In this document: positions 26,181-35,669 of the stretch, piece by piece | How positions within the stretch are numbered: the first letter of the stretch is position 1 | Layout: each line of letters begins with the position of its first letter | Source: Aliidiomarina indica | GTDB taxonomy: Bacteria; Pseudomonadota; Gammaproteobacteria; Enterobacterales; Alteromonadaceae | NCBI RefSeq assembly: GCF_015354615.1 | Contig: NZ_JACAVQ010000001.1 | Span: 1-64,000, forward strand | Length of the DNA stretch: 64,000 nucleotides | Direction: 5' to 3' | Translations under genes and position numbers: made by a program | Notes under the pieces: model-generated | Databases searched by the model: none | Told to the model about the DNA's origin: nothing | The model's input: only the letters and a program-made list of their open reading frames with translations

Positions 26181-26212
26181 AAAAAGGCAGACTCAATGAG
26201 TCTGCCTTTTTT
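26181..26212. terminator. Bidirectional terminator (tRNA-Trp side)
   Basis: AAAAAGGCAGACTC-AATG-AGTCTGCCTTTTTT. It lies 9 bp beyond the 3' end of tRNA-Trp on the minus strand. Confidence 0.92.
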
Positions 26213-26220
26213 GAATGCGT

Positions 26221-26297
26221 TGGCAGGGGTGGAGGGATTCGAACCCCCAACCGTCGGTTTTGGAGACCGCTGTTCTACCAATTGGAACTACACCCCT
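26221..26297 (-). tRNA. tRNA-Trp (CCA anticodon)
   Basis: On the minus strand the acceptor stem AGGGGTG pairs with CACCCCT, the anticodon arm reads GGTCTCCAAAACC with anticodon CCA, and the T arm contains GGTTCGAATCC. The 3' CCA is encoded. The gene stands alone rather than next to secE-nusG or an rRNA operon. Confidence 0.95.
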
Positions 26298-26312
26298 GCA
26301 ATAACGGCGTGA

Positions 26313-26340
26313 ATTATACCGCCCCGCTGTACTCCCGCAA
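26313..26340 (-). promoter_or_regulatory. Promoter of tRNA-Trp
   Basis: Minus-strand -10 TATAAT (26313-26318) with -35 TTGCGG (26335-26340), spacer 16 bp, and a GC-containing discriminator (TCACGCCG) typical of stable-RNA promoters. Confidence 0.7.
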
Positions 26341-26472
26341 GCACTTTGTGATCGAAACCGGTTTATTCGCGTAATTATTAATCGATTGTTATAAAGCGCG
26401 CAACGCTCAGAAATTCACTGTTTAGCGCGAAATTTATCGCGATCATCAATAAGTTGTACAACCTTAGGCAAC

Positions 26473-26502
26473 TTGACTATTGCTAAAAATAGGTCATATC
26501 TA
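26473..26502 (+). promoter_or_regulatory. Putative promoter of the TonB-dependent receptor
   Basis: -35 TTGACT (26473-26478), 18-bp spacer, -10 TATCTA (26497-26502). It is about 100 bp before the ATG, leaving a leader that contains the inverted repeat CAAACGTTAGTTTG. No Fur box was recognised in 26300-26599. Confidence 0.45.
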
Positions 26503-26599
26503 ATGTTATTCAAACGTTAGTTTGAAAAATAGAAAGCCAGCGCTGTGGCCTGCTCAATGCAGCGCGATAAAACAACAATGATGCTCCAGGAGAAAACAT

Positions 26600-29104
26600 A
26601 TGCGTAAATTTAAGATGAAGCCGCTCGCTTTAGTGGTTGCTGCGGCACTCGCTCCCCATGCCGTTGCGGCTCAGGAAGCAAGTGCCGATGCCGAAACTCA
26701 GGTGCGCAGCGAACGTGTTGAACGAATTGTAGTGACAGGTACCCGGGTGGCCGGCCGTTCCGCGGAAGAGTCGACTGCTCCGGTCGATATTGTACGCGGT
26801 GAGGATTTAGCGCGAGCCGGTATTACTGAATTAAATCAGGCATTATCGGTCGCGCTGCCATCATTTAACTTCCCGCGCCCAGGTCTTGCCGACGGAACCG
26901 ACACCGTGCGTCCAGCAACATTGCGCGGCCTCTCACCAGATCAAACCTTAGTGCTAGTGAACTCTAAGCGCCGCCACTCTGCTGCATTAGTGAACGTCAA
27001 TGGCACAGTCGGCCGCGGCTCCTCAGCGGTGGATTTAAACACCATCCCCATTGGTGCGGTGCAATCGGTTGAAGTTTTACGCGACGGCGCATCGGCCCAA
27101 TATGGTTCTGACGCCATTGCCGGCGTTATCAACGTGCGCTTGCGCGAGGCCCGTGAGGGCGGTTCGGTATCGCTGCAATACGGTTGGCGCGATACCAGTT
27201 ACACCACTCCAACCACGCCGCCTCCTGCGGGAGCGACCTGGAGCGCGCCGAGCGAAATTACGCGCAGTCGTAGCGATGGCGAAACCATTACCTTGAACGC
27301 GTGGACAGGTTTGCCGCTCACCGATCGCGGCTACTTAACACTAGCCCTCGAATATAAAGATCAAGAGCGCACCGAGCGCGGCGGTTGGGATTATCGTCAG
27401 CAATACCCGTTGGTGAATGGCGAGTTCGACCCGCGCGAGGCAACCTTTGACCGCTTTAATGCGTGGTATGGCGAGCCTGAAGTTGAGCAACTGACGCTAT
27501 TTGCGAATGCCGGTATTAATTTGGACGATGGTTCAAAAATTTACGGTTGGGCCTCGTATCAGGACCGTCAAGCGGTGTCGGCAGGTTTCTATCGTCCCGC
27601 CCGGGATGCGCGTAACGTGCCTGAAATCTATCCCGATGGTTTCTTGCCGCTGATTGCGCCCGATGTGGAAGATATGAGCTGGGCAGCCGGTTACGAGTGG
27701 CAGGCGGGTGAGTGGGCGATGGATACCTCGCTCGTGTTTGGCCAAAACGAAATGATGTTTACCATCAAAAATACCTTGAACCGCTCCATGGGCGTGAACA
27801 GCCCCACTGAGTTCGATGCGGGTGGCTATCGCTACAACCAACTGGTGTACAACCTATCGGGTGTGCGCTTTATTGATGTAGATGGCCTTGCGTCGCCGTT
27901 GAACTTAGCCATGGGGGTTGAAGCGCGTCGCGAAAGCTATCGTATTACCGCGGGTGAGCCGGCCTCTTACATTAACGGGGGCGTTACCCTCAATGGCAAC
28001 CCAACCGCTTCGGGGTCTCAGGTGTTCCCTGGCTTCCGTCCGAGCAACGCTATTAGCGAAAGCCGCACGGCGGTAGGTGCTTATGTGGATGTAGAAGCGG
28101 AAGTAACCCTGGATTGGTTGGTTTCCGGTGCGTTGCGCTTCGAAGATTATTCCGATTTCGGCAATACGGTGACGGGTAAAATTGCCACCCGTTACGATAT
28201 CTCGGATGATTTTGCGCTGCGGGCGTCGTTGCAAAATGGCTTCCGTGCACCGTCGTTACAACAGCAGTATTTTACCGCGACATCCACCAACTTTATCAAT
28301 GGCGTTCCCTTTGATATCACCACGTTCCCAGTGGCTGATCCGGTCGCTGTTGCCTTAGGTGCGCGGCCACTCGACGCTGAAGAGTCGATTAACTTATCGG
28401 TGGGTGCGGTGATGCGCTTTGGCAATGTGTCGGTGACCGTCGATGCGTATCGTATCGACATTGATGATCGCATCGTCTTGTCGGAAAACTTGGTGCAGCA
28501 AAATGTGCGTGAATACCTTGAGGATCAAGGGTTTATTGGCATCGGTGGTGGTCGTTTCTTCATCAATGGTGTCGACACTGAAACCCAAGGGGTGGATGTG
28601 GTGGTGAGCTGGCCATGGATGACAGAGAATGCCGGTTCCTTTGACTTCAACTTGGTCGGTAATTTCAACCGGACGAAGGTGACGCGCACCCCGGCAACCG
28701 CTGAGCTCGAAGCCCTTGATCCGGCTCCGACGTTGTTTGCTCGTACCAACGTGCTTACGTTTGAAAAAGGGACGCCAAAGAACAAGTTAGGTTTTATCAC
28801 GAACTGGAATTTGGATAGCTGGTCGGCCACCATGCGGATCACCCGCTACGGTGAAGTGTTGTCGCCGAACAACAACCCAGCCCTTGATTTCGAGTTAAGT
28901 GCGAAAACTCTGGTGGATTTAGAAGGCCGTTATGACATCAGTGACAACTGGTCGATTGCCTTAGGTGCGGATAATATTTTCGACACCTATCCGGATCCAA
29001 ACCCGATTGAGCTCAATACAACAGGCGCTACGTCGTTCTCGAACTATTCGCCGTTTGGACGTTCAGGCCGCTTTGTTTATGGCCGAGTAGCGTATCGCTT
29101 CTAA
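26600..29104 (+). CDS. TonB-dependent outer-membrane receptor
   Basis: Receptor of 834 aa with signal peptide (cleavage near AVAAQ), a TonB-box-like segment VERIVVTGTRV, a plug domain (LRGLSPDQTLVLVNSKRRH, VEVLRDGASAQYGSDAIAGVINV) and a 22-strand barrel ending in GRFVYGRVAYRF. Plug and barrel are full length. The strongly conserved plug motifs place it in the large group common in marine Alteromonadales and Caulobacter; the substrate (sugar, peptide, siderophore) cannot be told. It stands alone, with its own promoter and terminator. Confidence 0.92.
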   Translation: MRKFKMKPLALVVAAALAPHAVAAQEASADAETQVRSERVERIVVTGTRVAGRSAEESTAPVDIVRGEDLARAGITELNQALSVALPSFNFPRPGLADGTDTVRPATLRGLSPDQTLVLVNSKRRHSAALVNVNGTVGRGSSAVDLNTIPIGAVQSVEVLRDGASAQYGSDAIAGVINVRLREAREGGSVSLQYGWRDTSYTTPTTPPPAGATWSAPSEITRSRSDGETITLNAWTGLPLTDRGYLTLALEYKDQERTERGGWDYRQQYPLVNGEFDPREATFDRFNAWYGEPEVEQLTLFANAGINLDDGSKIYGWASYQDRQAVSAGFYRPARDARNVPEIYPDGFLPLIAPDVEDMSWAAGYEWQAGEWAMDTSLVFGQNEMMFTIKNTLNRSMGVNSPTEFDAGGYRYNQLVYNLSGVRFIDVDGLASPLNLAMGVEARRESYRITAGEPASYINGGVTLNGNPTASGSQVFPGFRPSNAISESRTAVGAYVDVEAEVTLDWLVSGALRFEDYSDFGNTVTGKIATRYDISDDFALRASLQNGFRAPSLQQQYFTATSTNFINGVPFDITTFPVADPVAVALGARPLDAEESINLSVGAVMRFGNVSVTVDAYRIDIDDRIVLSENLVQQNVREYLEDQGFIGIGGGRFFINGVDTETQGVDVVVSWPWMTENAGSFDFNLVGNFNRTKVTRTPATAELEALDPAPTLFARTNVLTFEKGTPKNKLGFITNWNLDSWSATMRITRYGEVLSPNNNPALDFELSAKTLVDLEGRYDISDNWSIALGADNIFDTYPDPNPIELNTTGATSFSNYSPFGRSGRFVYGRVAYRF

Positions 29105-29120
29105 GAGTTTATAAGCGTTG

Positions 29121-29151
29121 AAAAAGGGGCCGCTGTTTGGCCCCTTTTTTT
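29121..29151 (+). terminator. Rho-independent terminator
   Basis: AAAAGGGGCC-GCTGTTT-GGCCCCTTTTTT, 17 bp after the receptor stop. Confidence 0.93.
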
Positions 29152-29249
29152 ATGGGGTCATGAACACCGTGATCGCGCTGTGACGGGTGCGCAATGGCCC
29201 GGTTACTGTTACAATTGCGCGGATTTTCTTTAGGTGAAGCGGTTCAAGC

Positions 29250-30833
29250 ATGAGCAAGTTACAAAAAGAGGTGGCAAAACGCCGCACATTCGCAATTATT
29301 TCGCATCCGGATGCGGGTAAAACCACGATTACTGAAAAAGTATTGTTGCACGGACAGAAGCTGCAAAAAGCAGGTACCGTGAAAGGCAAAAAATCGGGGC
29401 AGCACGCGAAATCCGACTGGATGGAAATGGAAAAAGAGCGGGGCATCTCGGTGACCACCTCGGTGATGCAGTTTCCCTATCGTGCATCTTTGGTGAACTT
29501 GTTAGATACGCCGGGGCACGAAGACTTCTCTGAAGATACCTACCGCACCCTTACCGCGGTGGACTCTTGTTTGATGGTCATTGATGCCGCCAAAGGTGTT
29601 GAGGACCGCACCATCAAACTGATGGAAGTAACGCGTCTGCGCGACACCCCTATTTTAACGTTTATGAACAAGCTCGATCGGGATATCCGTGACCCTCTTG
29701 AGCTGCTTGATGAAGTTGAAGATGTTTTAAAAATCATGTGTGCGCCTATTACTTGGCCGATTGGTCAGGGTAAAAACTTCAAAGGCGTGTATCACCTATA
29801 CCGCGACGAAACCATTTTTTACAAAACCGGCCAAGGCCACCGTATTCAAGAACTGGATGTGGTGAAAGGGTTGGATAATCCAGAGCTGGATAAGCGCGTG
29901 GGTGTGTATGCGGAAGAATTGCGCGAGCAAATTGAACTGGTTAAAGGTGCGTCCCACGAGTTTGATTTAGAACTGTTTTTGGAAGGCGAACTTACGCCGG
30001 TATTTTTCGGCACGGCGCTGGGTAACTTTGGCGTTGACCACATGCTCGACGGGCTTGTAGATTGGGCGCCTACGCCCCAAGGGCGAGAAACTGAAGTTGG
30101 CGAAGTCGTAAAGAGTACCGATGAGCGTTTTTCTGGTTTTGTGTTTAAAATTCAAGCCAATATGGACCCTAAACACCGGGACCGCGTGGCCTTTATGCGC
30201 ATTGTGTCGGGCCGTTATCATCAGGGCATGAAAATGAAGCATGCGCGCACTGGTAAAGATGTGCGTATTGCTGATGCGTTGACCTTTGTGGCCGGTGATC
30301 GGGAGCACGTAGATGAAGCGTGGCCTGGCGATATCATTGGCTTGCACAACCACGGCACCATTCAAATTGGTGACACCTTTACGTGGGGCGATTCCTTTAA
30401 ATTTACCGGGATTCCGAACTTTGCTCCGGAGCTATTCCGCCGCATTCGGTTAAAAGATCCGCTGAAGCAGAAGCAATTGTTAAAGGGGTTGGTGCAGCTT
30501 TCAGAAGAGGGTGCGGTGCAGGTGTTTCGTCCGCTTGCCTCCAACGATTTGATTGTTGGCGCTGTGGGCGTGTTGCAGTTTGACGTAGTGGTGCATCGTC
30601 TGCGCTCAGAATATAAAGTGGATGCCATGTACGAAAATGTACAGGTTGCGACTGCCCGCTGGGTGTATTCTGACGATGCGAAGAAATTCGAAGAATTCCA
30701 ACGCAAGGCTGAACACAATTTGGCCCTTGATGGCGGCGACAACCTCGCTTATATCGCCCCGACCATGGCCAATTTATCGCTCACCACCGAGCGCTTCCCC
30801 GACATCAGCTTCCGCCACACCCGCGAGGTTTAA
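29250..30833 (+). CDS. prfC: Peptide chain release factor 3
   Basis: GTPase RF3 of 527 aa, which removes RF1/RF2 from the ribosome after termination. G1 SHPDAGKTT, the switch region [10 protein letters not shown]3 DTPGHEDF and G4 NKLDR are all present, with the RF3-specific C-terminal domains. Length equals the family norm. A family A palindrome separates it from the convergent radA. Confidence 0.97.
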   Translation: MSKLQKEVAKRRTFAIISHPDAGKTTITEKVLLHGQKLQKAGTVKGKKSGQHAKSDWMEMEKERGISVTTSVMQFPYRASLVNLLDTPGHEDFSEDTYRTLTAVDSCLMVIDAAKGVEDRTIKLMEVTRLRDTPILTFMNKLDRDIRDPLELLDEVEDVLKIMCAPITWPIGQGKNFKGVYHLYRDETIFYKTGQGHRIQELDVVKGLDNPELDKRVGVYAEELREQIELVKGASHEFDLELFLEGELTPVFFGTALGNFGVDHMLDGLVDWAPTPQGRETEVGEVVKSTDERFSGFVFKIQANMDPKHRDRVAFMRIVSGRYHQGMKMKHARTGKDVRIADALTFVAGDREHVDEAWPGDIIGLHNHGTIQIGDTFTWGDSFKFTGIPNFAPELFRRIRLKDPLKQKQLLKGLVQLSEEGAVQVFRPLASNDLIVGAVGVLQFDVVVHRLRSEYKVDAMYENVQVATARWVYSDDAKKFEEFQRKAEHNLALDGGDNLAYIAPTMANLSLTTERFPDISFRHTREV

Positions 30834-30861
30834 ACCAAACCCCAACCTCCGACAAAAACAG

Positions 30862-30884
30862 AGTTCCGCCCCAGGGGTGGAACT
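30862..30884. repeat. Family A palindrome (single)
   Basis: Triplets CCG/CCA, in the 78-bp gap between convergent prfC and radA, where no ordinary terminator is present. Confidence 0.88.
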
Positions 30885-30911
30885 CTGTTGTAGCGCTGCA
30901 GGCCGGGGCGG

Positions 30912-32288
30912 TTACAGGAGTTCGAGGGCTTCGGCGATGTTTTTGACGCCTTGAATGGTCATGCCGTTTGGGGTGGTTTTGGGGACGTTGGCGATAGGCA
31001 CAATGGCGCGTTTGAAGCCGTGTTTGGCGGCTTCATTGATACGCTCGCTGCCGTTAGGCACGGGGCGGATTTCTCCGGATAGGCCCACTTCACCAAATAC
31101 GATGAGTTCCTGCGGGAGTGGTTGGTCTTTAAAGCTCGACACGATGGCGAGTAACAGGGCCAAATCGGCACTGGTTTCGGTGACACGAACGCCACCGACG
31201 ACATTGACGAACACATCTTGATCACCGAGCATTAACCCACCGTGGCGGTGTAACACTGCCAAGAGTAGCGCCAAGCGATTCTGCTCGGTGCCTACAGCAA
31301 CTCGGCGCGGATTGGATAACTGCGAATGGTCAACTAATGCCTGGATCTCCACCAACAGCGGGCGGGTGCCTTCCCATAAAGTCAGCACGACCGAGCCGGT
31401 ACCTTGCTCATCGCCTCGGCTCAAAAATATGGCGGACGGGTTTTTCACTTCTTTCAGGCCATCGCCCATCATGGCGAATACGCCTAGTTCGTTCACTGCG
31501 CCAAAGCGGTTTTTGGTGCCGCGTAAGGTGCGGTAGCGTGAATCGCTATCGCCATCAAGAATCACCGAACAATCGATGCAATGTTCGAGTACCTTAGGCC
31601 CCGCTAAGGAACCATCTTTGGTGACATGGCCGACCATAATAATAGCCACGTTATTTTGCTTGGCGTAACGGGTGAGATAGGCTGCGGTTTCCCGCACTTG
31701 CGAGACACTGCCCGGCGCCGATTGAATATCATTTAAATGCATCACCTGAATGGAATCGATGACCATGATTTTCGGCTTTTCTTGGTCCGCGATTTGGCAG
31801 ATGGTTTCCACCGAGGTTTCCGCCAGCATGCGCAGTTTATCGGTGGGTAAATTCAGGCGCTGGGCGCGCATGGCCACTTGCTGCAACGATTCCTCGCCGG
31901 TGACATATAACGCTGGCATGGTTTGCGCGAGTTTGCACATAGTTTGCAGCAGCAGGGTACTTTTACCGGCCCCTGGTGAGCCGCCGATCAATATAGCTGA
32001 GCCCGGCACAATGCCGCCGCCGAGCACACGGTCGAATTCTTGAAAGGTACTTGAGAAGCGCGGAACCTGAGCTAAATCGACATCACTGAGGGTTTGCACG
32101 CGTGCTTCCGTAAGTCCGGCAAAACCGGTGCGGCCGGAACTTTGCAGGTGACGCGGCGTTGCTGCACCTAAGCGCACTTCGCTAATGGTATTCCATGCGT
32201 TACACTCAGAGCATTGCCCTTGCCAACGTGGGTAATCAGCACCACATTCGGTGCAGACGTAGGCGGTTTTTTGTTTTACTTTTGCCAT
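30912..32288 (-). CDS. radA: DNA repair protein RadA
   Basis: Branch-migration ATPase of 458 aa acting in homologous recombination. N-terminal zinc finger CTECG..CSEC, Walker A GGSPGAGKST, the RadA signature KNRFGA and a C-terminal Lon-like domain (GEVGLSGEIRPV) are visible. The start at 32288 (MAKVKQKTAYVC) is the family start with GGAGAG upstream; in-frame codons further upstream add a non-family extension. Confidence 0.96.
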   Translation of the reverse strand: MAKVKQKTAYVCTECGADYPRWQGQCSECNAWNTISEVRLGAATPRHLQSSGRTGFAGLTEARVQTLSDVDLAQVPRFSSTFQEFDRVLGGGIVPGSAILIGGSPGAGKSTLLLQTMCKLAQTMPALYVTGEESLQQVAMRAQRLNLPTDKLRMLAETSVETICQIADQEKPKIMVIDSIQVMHLNDIQSAPGSVSQVRETAAYLTRYAKQNNVAIIMVGHVTKDGSLAGPKVLEHCIDCSVILDGDSDSRYRTLRGTKNRFGAVNELGVFAMMGDGLKEVKNPSAIFLSRGDEQGTGSVVLTLWEGTRPLLVEIQALVDHSQLSNPRRVAVGTEQNRLALLLAVLHRHGGLMLGDQDVFVNVVGGVRVTETSADLALLLAIVSSFKDQPLPQELIVFGEVGLSGEIRPVPNGSERINEAAKHGFKRAIVPIANVPKTTPNGMTIQGVKNIAEALELL

Positions 32289-32403
32289 GGTAACGGGCTC
32301 TCCGGTTAAGCGATGTGTGGCTTTGTCGGCGCAGAAATTGCTGCGCGATGGCCACGAACTCTGCTGAGTCCAGTGTCTCACAAAATAATAAGGGAAGCGC
32401 GCG

Positions 32404-33258
32404 GTGAGGGGAACCCACGTTCAACAAGGTTTTTACCGAAAAAGGAAGGTTGGTGTCTGCAAGGCACTGTTTTTACTGCTCGCGATGACGTCGATATTTC
32501 TACTAACCGCGAATTCAGAAACACCCATGCGTGTGGTTTCCCTTAATTATTGCCTAGACGAGCAATTACAGCCCTATGCGGAGCAGGGAATCATTACCCT
32601 ATATCCAAGCCGGCAGCACGGCGCCCGCTTTGAAGCTATTCTGGAATTCGGCCCCGATCTTGTGTTGGCAAATACCTTCACGGCGCACTACCGACTGCGC
32701 GCGCTAGAACAAGCGAATTTAAATGTGGTGGTGCTGGATGAGCCGGCAAGTGTCGCCCAAGCGGTTGGGGTGGCTCGCACATTACATGAACTGGTCACCG
32801 ACGGCCACAGCAAGGGCAATGGTTTGTTGAACCAGTCTCTCGCTGATGCTTTGCTCGGTGGTATTGAACCGGCAAGCACCGGCCACGCACACACAGTGCC
32901 GAGCAGCGCACCTCGCGTCCTTTACTATCTCGCCAACCAATGGAGTTTCGGCACCGATACCCTGTGGCACGATGTTGCCACCCACCTTGGTTGGCAGAAC
33001 TTAGCGGCGCAACAGGGCCGTGGTTTAGTCAGTGTTTCTCTGGAACATCTGCTGCTTTGGCAGCCAGACATCGTTGTGGTCGAGCGTGCTGAGCAGGCCA
33101 GCCCTGATCTGGCGCATATCAACCTGCGCCACCCGAGCTTCCAGCGTTATATCGCAAGCGATGACGTAAAGGTTATTCAGCTACCGCGGGATTTGAGCGG
33201 CTGCATGGCGCAGCAATTGCCACAGGTACTGGCTGTACTCGGGGAGGCGGTACCATGA
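32404..33258 (+). CDS. btuF: Periplasmic substrate-binding protein of a cobalamin-type ABC importer
   Basis: Class III binding protein, 284 aa. After a signal-like N terminus (RKRK then ALFLLLAMTSIFLLT), the two lobes carry VVSLNYCLDEQL, FGPDLVLANTF and a C-terminal lobe with LLLWQPDIVVVE. The permease and ATPase genes follow with 4-bp overlaps, and a BtuB-like receptor is at 39573, so vitamin B12 is the best guess; haem or siderophore cannot be excluded. The GTG start has AAGGGAAG about 8 bp upstream; an ATG at 32485 is the alternative. Confidence 0.75.
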   Translation: MRGTHVQQGFYRKRKVGVCKALFLLLAMTSIFLLTANSETPMRVVSLNYCLDEQLQPYAEQGIITLYPSRQHGARFEAILEFGPDLVLANTFTAHYRLRALEQANLNVVVLDEPASVAQAVGVARTLHELVTDGHSKGNGLLNQSLADALLGGIEPASTGHAHTVPSSAPRVLYYLANQWSFGTDTLWHDVATHLGWQNLAAQQGRGLVSVSLEHLLLWQPDIVVVERAEQASPDLAHINLRHPSFQRYIASDDVKVIQLPRDLSGCMAQQLPQVLAVLGEAVP

Positions 33259-34229
33259 CCTACCATCGTTGGCTTTTTGCCGCCCTTATCCCCATCAGCG
33301 CGCTACTGGCGTTAAACATCGGTACCATGCCCATCTCGTTGTGGGATGCCGTGCGCGGTACCGATCCCGTCGCGCAACAAATCATGCTGGAGATTCGTTT
33401 ACCGCGGGTACTGTTAGCCATTTTTGTCGGCGCCGCTTTAGGTTTAGCGGGTGCGGCTATGCAGGGGCTATTGCGCAACCCATTAGCGGAACCCGGCATT
33501 CTCGGGGTGTCATCGGGCGCAGCTCTGGCGGCGGTGGTGGTGCTGTATTTTGGCTGGATAGGCTGGCACAGCTTGTTGTTACCGCTGAGTGCCATGCTCG
33601 GCAGCGCTTTGGCGCTCTTTGTAGTGGTGACTATTGCAGGCTTACGCGCAAGCATTACCGCCTTAATTTTGGCTGGGGTGGCGGTGTCGGCGTTTCTTTC
33701 GGCGCTGATTGCGTTGGCGCTTAGTATGGCACCGAGTCCATTTGCGCTGCAGGAAATTAACCTGTGGTTACTCGGTTCGTTCGCCTATCGTGATATGAGT
33801 CAGGTGGGCTTAGTGCTAGTCACATTGCTTCCGGGCAGCTTTCTGTTATTACGCTCCGGACGTTTTTTGGAAGGGCTTACCTTAGGCGAAGAAACCGCAG
33901 CGTCTATGGGCTTTGCGGTGGCCCGAGAGCGCTTCTGGATTTTACTGGGAACGGCGATTGTGGTGGGCGGTGCAGTGGCGGTCACCGGAGTGATTGGCTT
34001 CGTGGGTTTGATTATTCCGCATTTACTCAGACCTTTGGTGCGAGGAAACCCAAGAGAACTCCTGCTCAGCTCGATGTTAGCGGCCGCTCTTTTTGTGCTC
34101 TGGATGGATATGCTGGTGCAGCTTCTTCCCACCACCCGTGAACTGCAAGTTGGGGTGATGACGGCCTTTATCGGCGGGCCTTTCTTTTTATTCCTCTTGT
34201 TGCGGGCAAAGCGGGGGTACCGCTTATGA
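33255..34229 (+). CDS. btuC: FecCD/BtuC-type ABC permease
   Basis: Inner-membrane permease, 324 aa, with about ten hydrophobic segments. Family motifs MQGLLRNPLAEPGILGVSSGAALAA-like (GAAMQGLLRNPLAEP) and the C-terminal ATPase-contact region VTGVIGFVGLIIPHLLR are intact. It overlaps btuF and btuD by 4 bp on each side. Partner of the binding protein and ATPase in B12-type import. Confidence 0.85.
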   Translation: MTYHRWLFAALIPISALLALNIGTMPISLWDAVRGTDPVAQQIMLEIRLPRVLLAIFVGAALGLAGAAMQGLLRNPLAEPGILGVSSGAALAAVVVLYFGWIGWHSLLLPLSAMLGSALALFVVVTIAGLRASITALILAGVAVSAFLSALIALALSMAPSPFALQEINLWLLGSFAYRDMSQVGLVLVTLLPGSFLLLRSGRFLEGLTLGEETAASMGFAVARERFWILLGTAIVVGGAVAVTGVIGFVGLIIPHLLRPLVRGNPRELLLSSMLAAALFVLWMDMLVQLLPTTRELQVGVMTAFIGGPFFLFLLLRAKRGYRL

Positions 34230-34936
34230 GTTTACAGCTGCACGATGTGCATTTTAGCTATGAACGCGCGCCCTTATTCACTGGCTTGAGCACGACATTA
34301 CCGCACGGCCAACTAATCGGTATTCTCGGTGAGAACGGATCGGGTAAAAGCACCCTGTTAAAACTGGTGGCTGGGATTGAGCCAGTGCAGCGCGGGCAAA
34401 TTTGTTGGCAAGGCCAGTCAGTGCAAGGCTGGTCGCCAGAGCAACGCGCGCGCACCCTCGGTTACTTGGGGCAGAACGTTGTGCCTGCGTGGTCGATGTG
34501 GGTTGAAGATGTGGTGAAGCTGGCGCGCGTAAAGCATTCAGCGCACGCCGTAACCGAGGCAATGGCTCGTACCGACTGTCTTCATTTAGCGCAGCGGAAA
34601 GTGACGGAGCTTTCTGCCGGGGAATTGCAGCGGGTGTTGTTAGCGCGCGTGCTGGTAGGGGCGCCACCATTGTTGCTCGCCGATGAGCCGACCGCGGGCC
34701 TTGATCCGCGTCATCAGGTGCAAGTGATGCAAGTATTGCATGATCATGCCCAAGCGGGGGCGACCGTGGTCGTGGTGATGCATGATTTGATCGCCGCACA
34801 GCAGTGGTGTGATCACGTTCTGGTGCTGTCAGCGCAGGAGTATGGTTCGGGGATTCTCGCCGAAGGCCGAGCACAGGAGGTACTCAGCCCGGCATTTATT
34901 CGCGATGCCTTTGGGGTGGATGTGCCATCGCGCTAA
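34226..34936 (+). CDS. btuD: BtuD/FecE-type ABC ATPase
   Basis: ATPase of 236 aa. Walker A GENGSGKST, Q-loop YLGQN, signature LSAGELQRV, Walker B LLLADEPTAGLD and H-loop VVVMHDL are present. It closes the btuFCD unit. Its stop lies 4 bp from the convergent serB stop. Confidence 0.87.
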   Translation: MSLQLHDVHFSYERAPLFTGLSTTLPHGQLIGILGENGSGKSTLLKLVAGIEPVQRGQICWQGQSVQGWSPEQRARTLGYLGQNVVPAWSMWVEDVVKLARVKHSAHAVTEAMARTDCLHLAQRKVTELSAGELQRVLLARVLVGAPPLLLADEPTAGLDPRHQVQVMQVLHDHAQAGATVVVVMHDLIAAQQWCDHVLVLSAQEYGSGILAEGRAQEVLSPAFIRDAFGVDVPSR

Positions 34937-34940
34937 TGCG

Positions 34941-35588
34941 TTATTTTAAAATATCGATTAGCCCAACTAATGAATCTTCGATACAAATATCGGCAACTTC
35001 GCGCAGGGCAGGTTTGCCGTTGAAGGCCACGCCTAAGCCCGCTGCTTCGAGCATTGGAATATCATTGGCACCATCGCCCACGGCAATGGTTTGCTCACGA
35101 GGAATACCGTATTGCATCATCAATGCATTGAGGGCATCGGCTTTGGCTTGACCATCAATGATTCGCCCCAATAAGCGCCCGGTGAGTTCGCCGTTCTTCA
35201 CTTCAAGCACATTACAGGCCACGTAATCTGCACCAAAACGCATGCTGGCGCTGTCGGCAAACCAAGTAAAACCGCCACTCACAATGGCAATTCGCCAGCG
35301 CAGTTTTTTGAAGAAACGCAGCAAGTCATCGGCGCCTTGGCTATAAGGCAAGTTATCTGCCATTTTCCAAATCAGCGATTCTTTCACACCAGCGAGATAC
35401 TTCACCCGCGCGTGTAATGCTTGAACAAAATCCAACTCGCCTTGCATCGCCGCTTCTGTCACCGCGGCGACTTTCTCACCAAATCCGGCGGCTTCAGCGA
35501 TAGCGTCGATACTTTCCATCTGAATCAGTGTGGAGTCCATATCGAACACAACGAGACCGGGCTTATGAATGTCGGGTAATGCATGCAT
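34941..35588 (-). CDS. serB: Phosphoserine phosphatase
   Basis: HAD-family enzyme of 215 aa, last step of serine synthesis. Nucleophile motif FDMDSTLIQMESID, motif II IVSGGF and motif III/IV VGDGANDIPMLEAAG are intact. It lacks the long N-terminal ACT-like part of Escherichia coli SerB and is the short form. It is divergent from ytjB, as in E. coli. Confidence 0.93.
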   Translation of the reverse strand: MHALPDIHKPGLVVFDMDSTLIQMESIDAIAEAAGFGEKVAAVTEAAMQGELDFVQALHARVKYLAGVKESLIWKMADNLPYSQGADDLLRFFKKLRWRIAIVSGGFTWFADSASMRFGADYVACNVLEVKNGELTGRLLGRIIDGQAKADALNALMMQYGIPREQTIAVGDGANDIPMLEAAGLGVAFNGKPALREVADICIEDSLVGLIDILK

Positions 35589-35669
35589 ACCGTGGTTCCT
35601 GTATAAAAGCGGCGGCGCTCGCAGAGGATATTATTGCTTGCAGACGCGCGCTAAGCTAAAGTTGCCGCT

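Noticed and set aside
26221-26297. tRNA-Trp as an integration site
   Set aside because: No integrase gene and no duplicated tRNA 3' end were found within the window.
32289-32420. Cobalamin riboswitch before btuF
   Set aside because: Only AAGGGAA..GGTG resembles the riboswitch; the GCCCCCGCAACTG-type segment and the B12 box are not in the right order. A covariance search would settle it.
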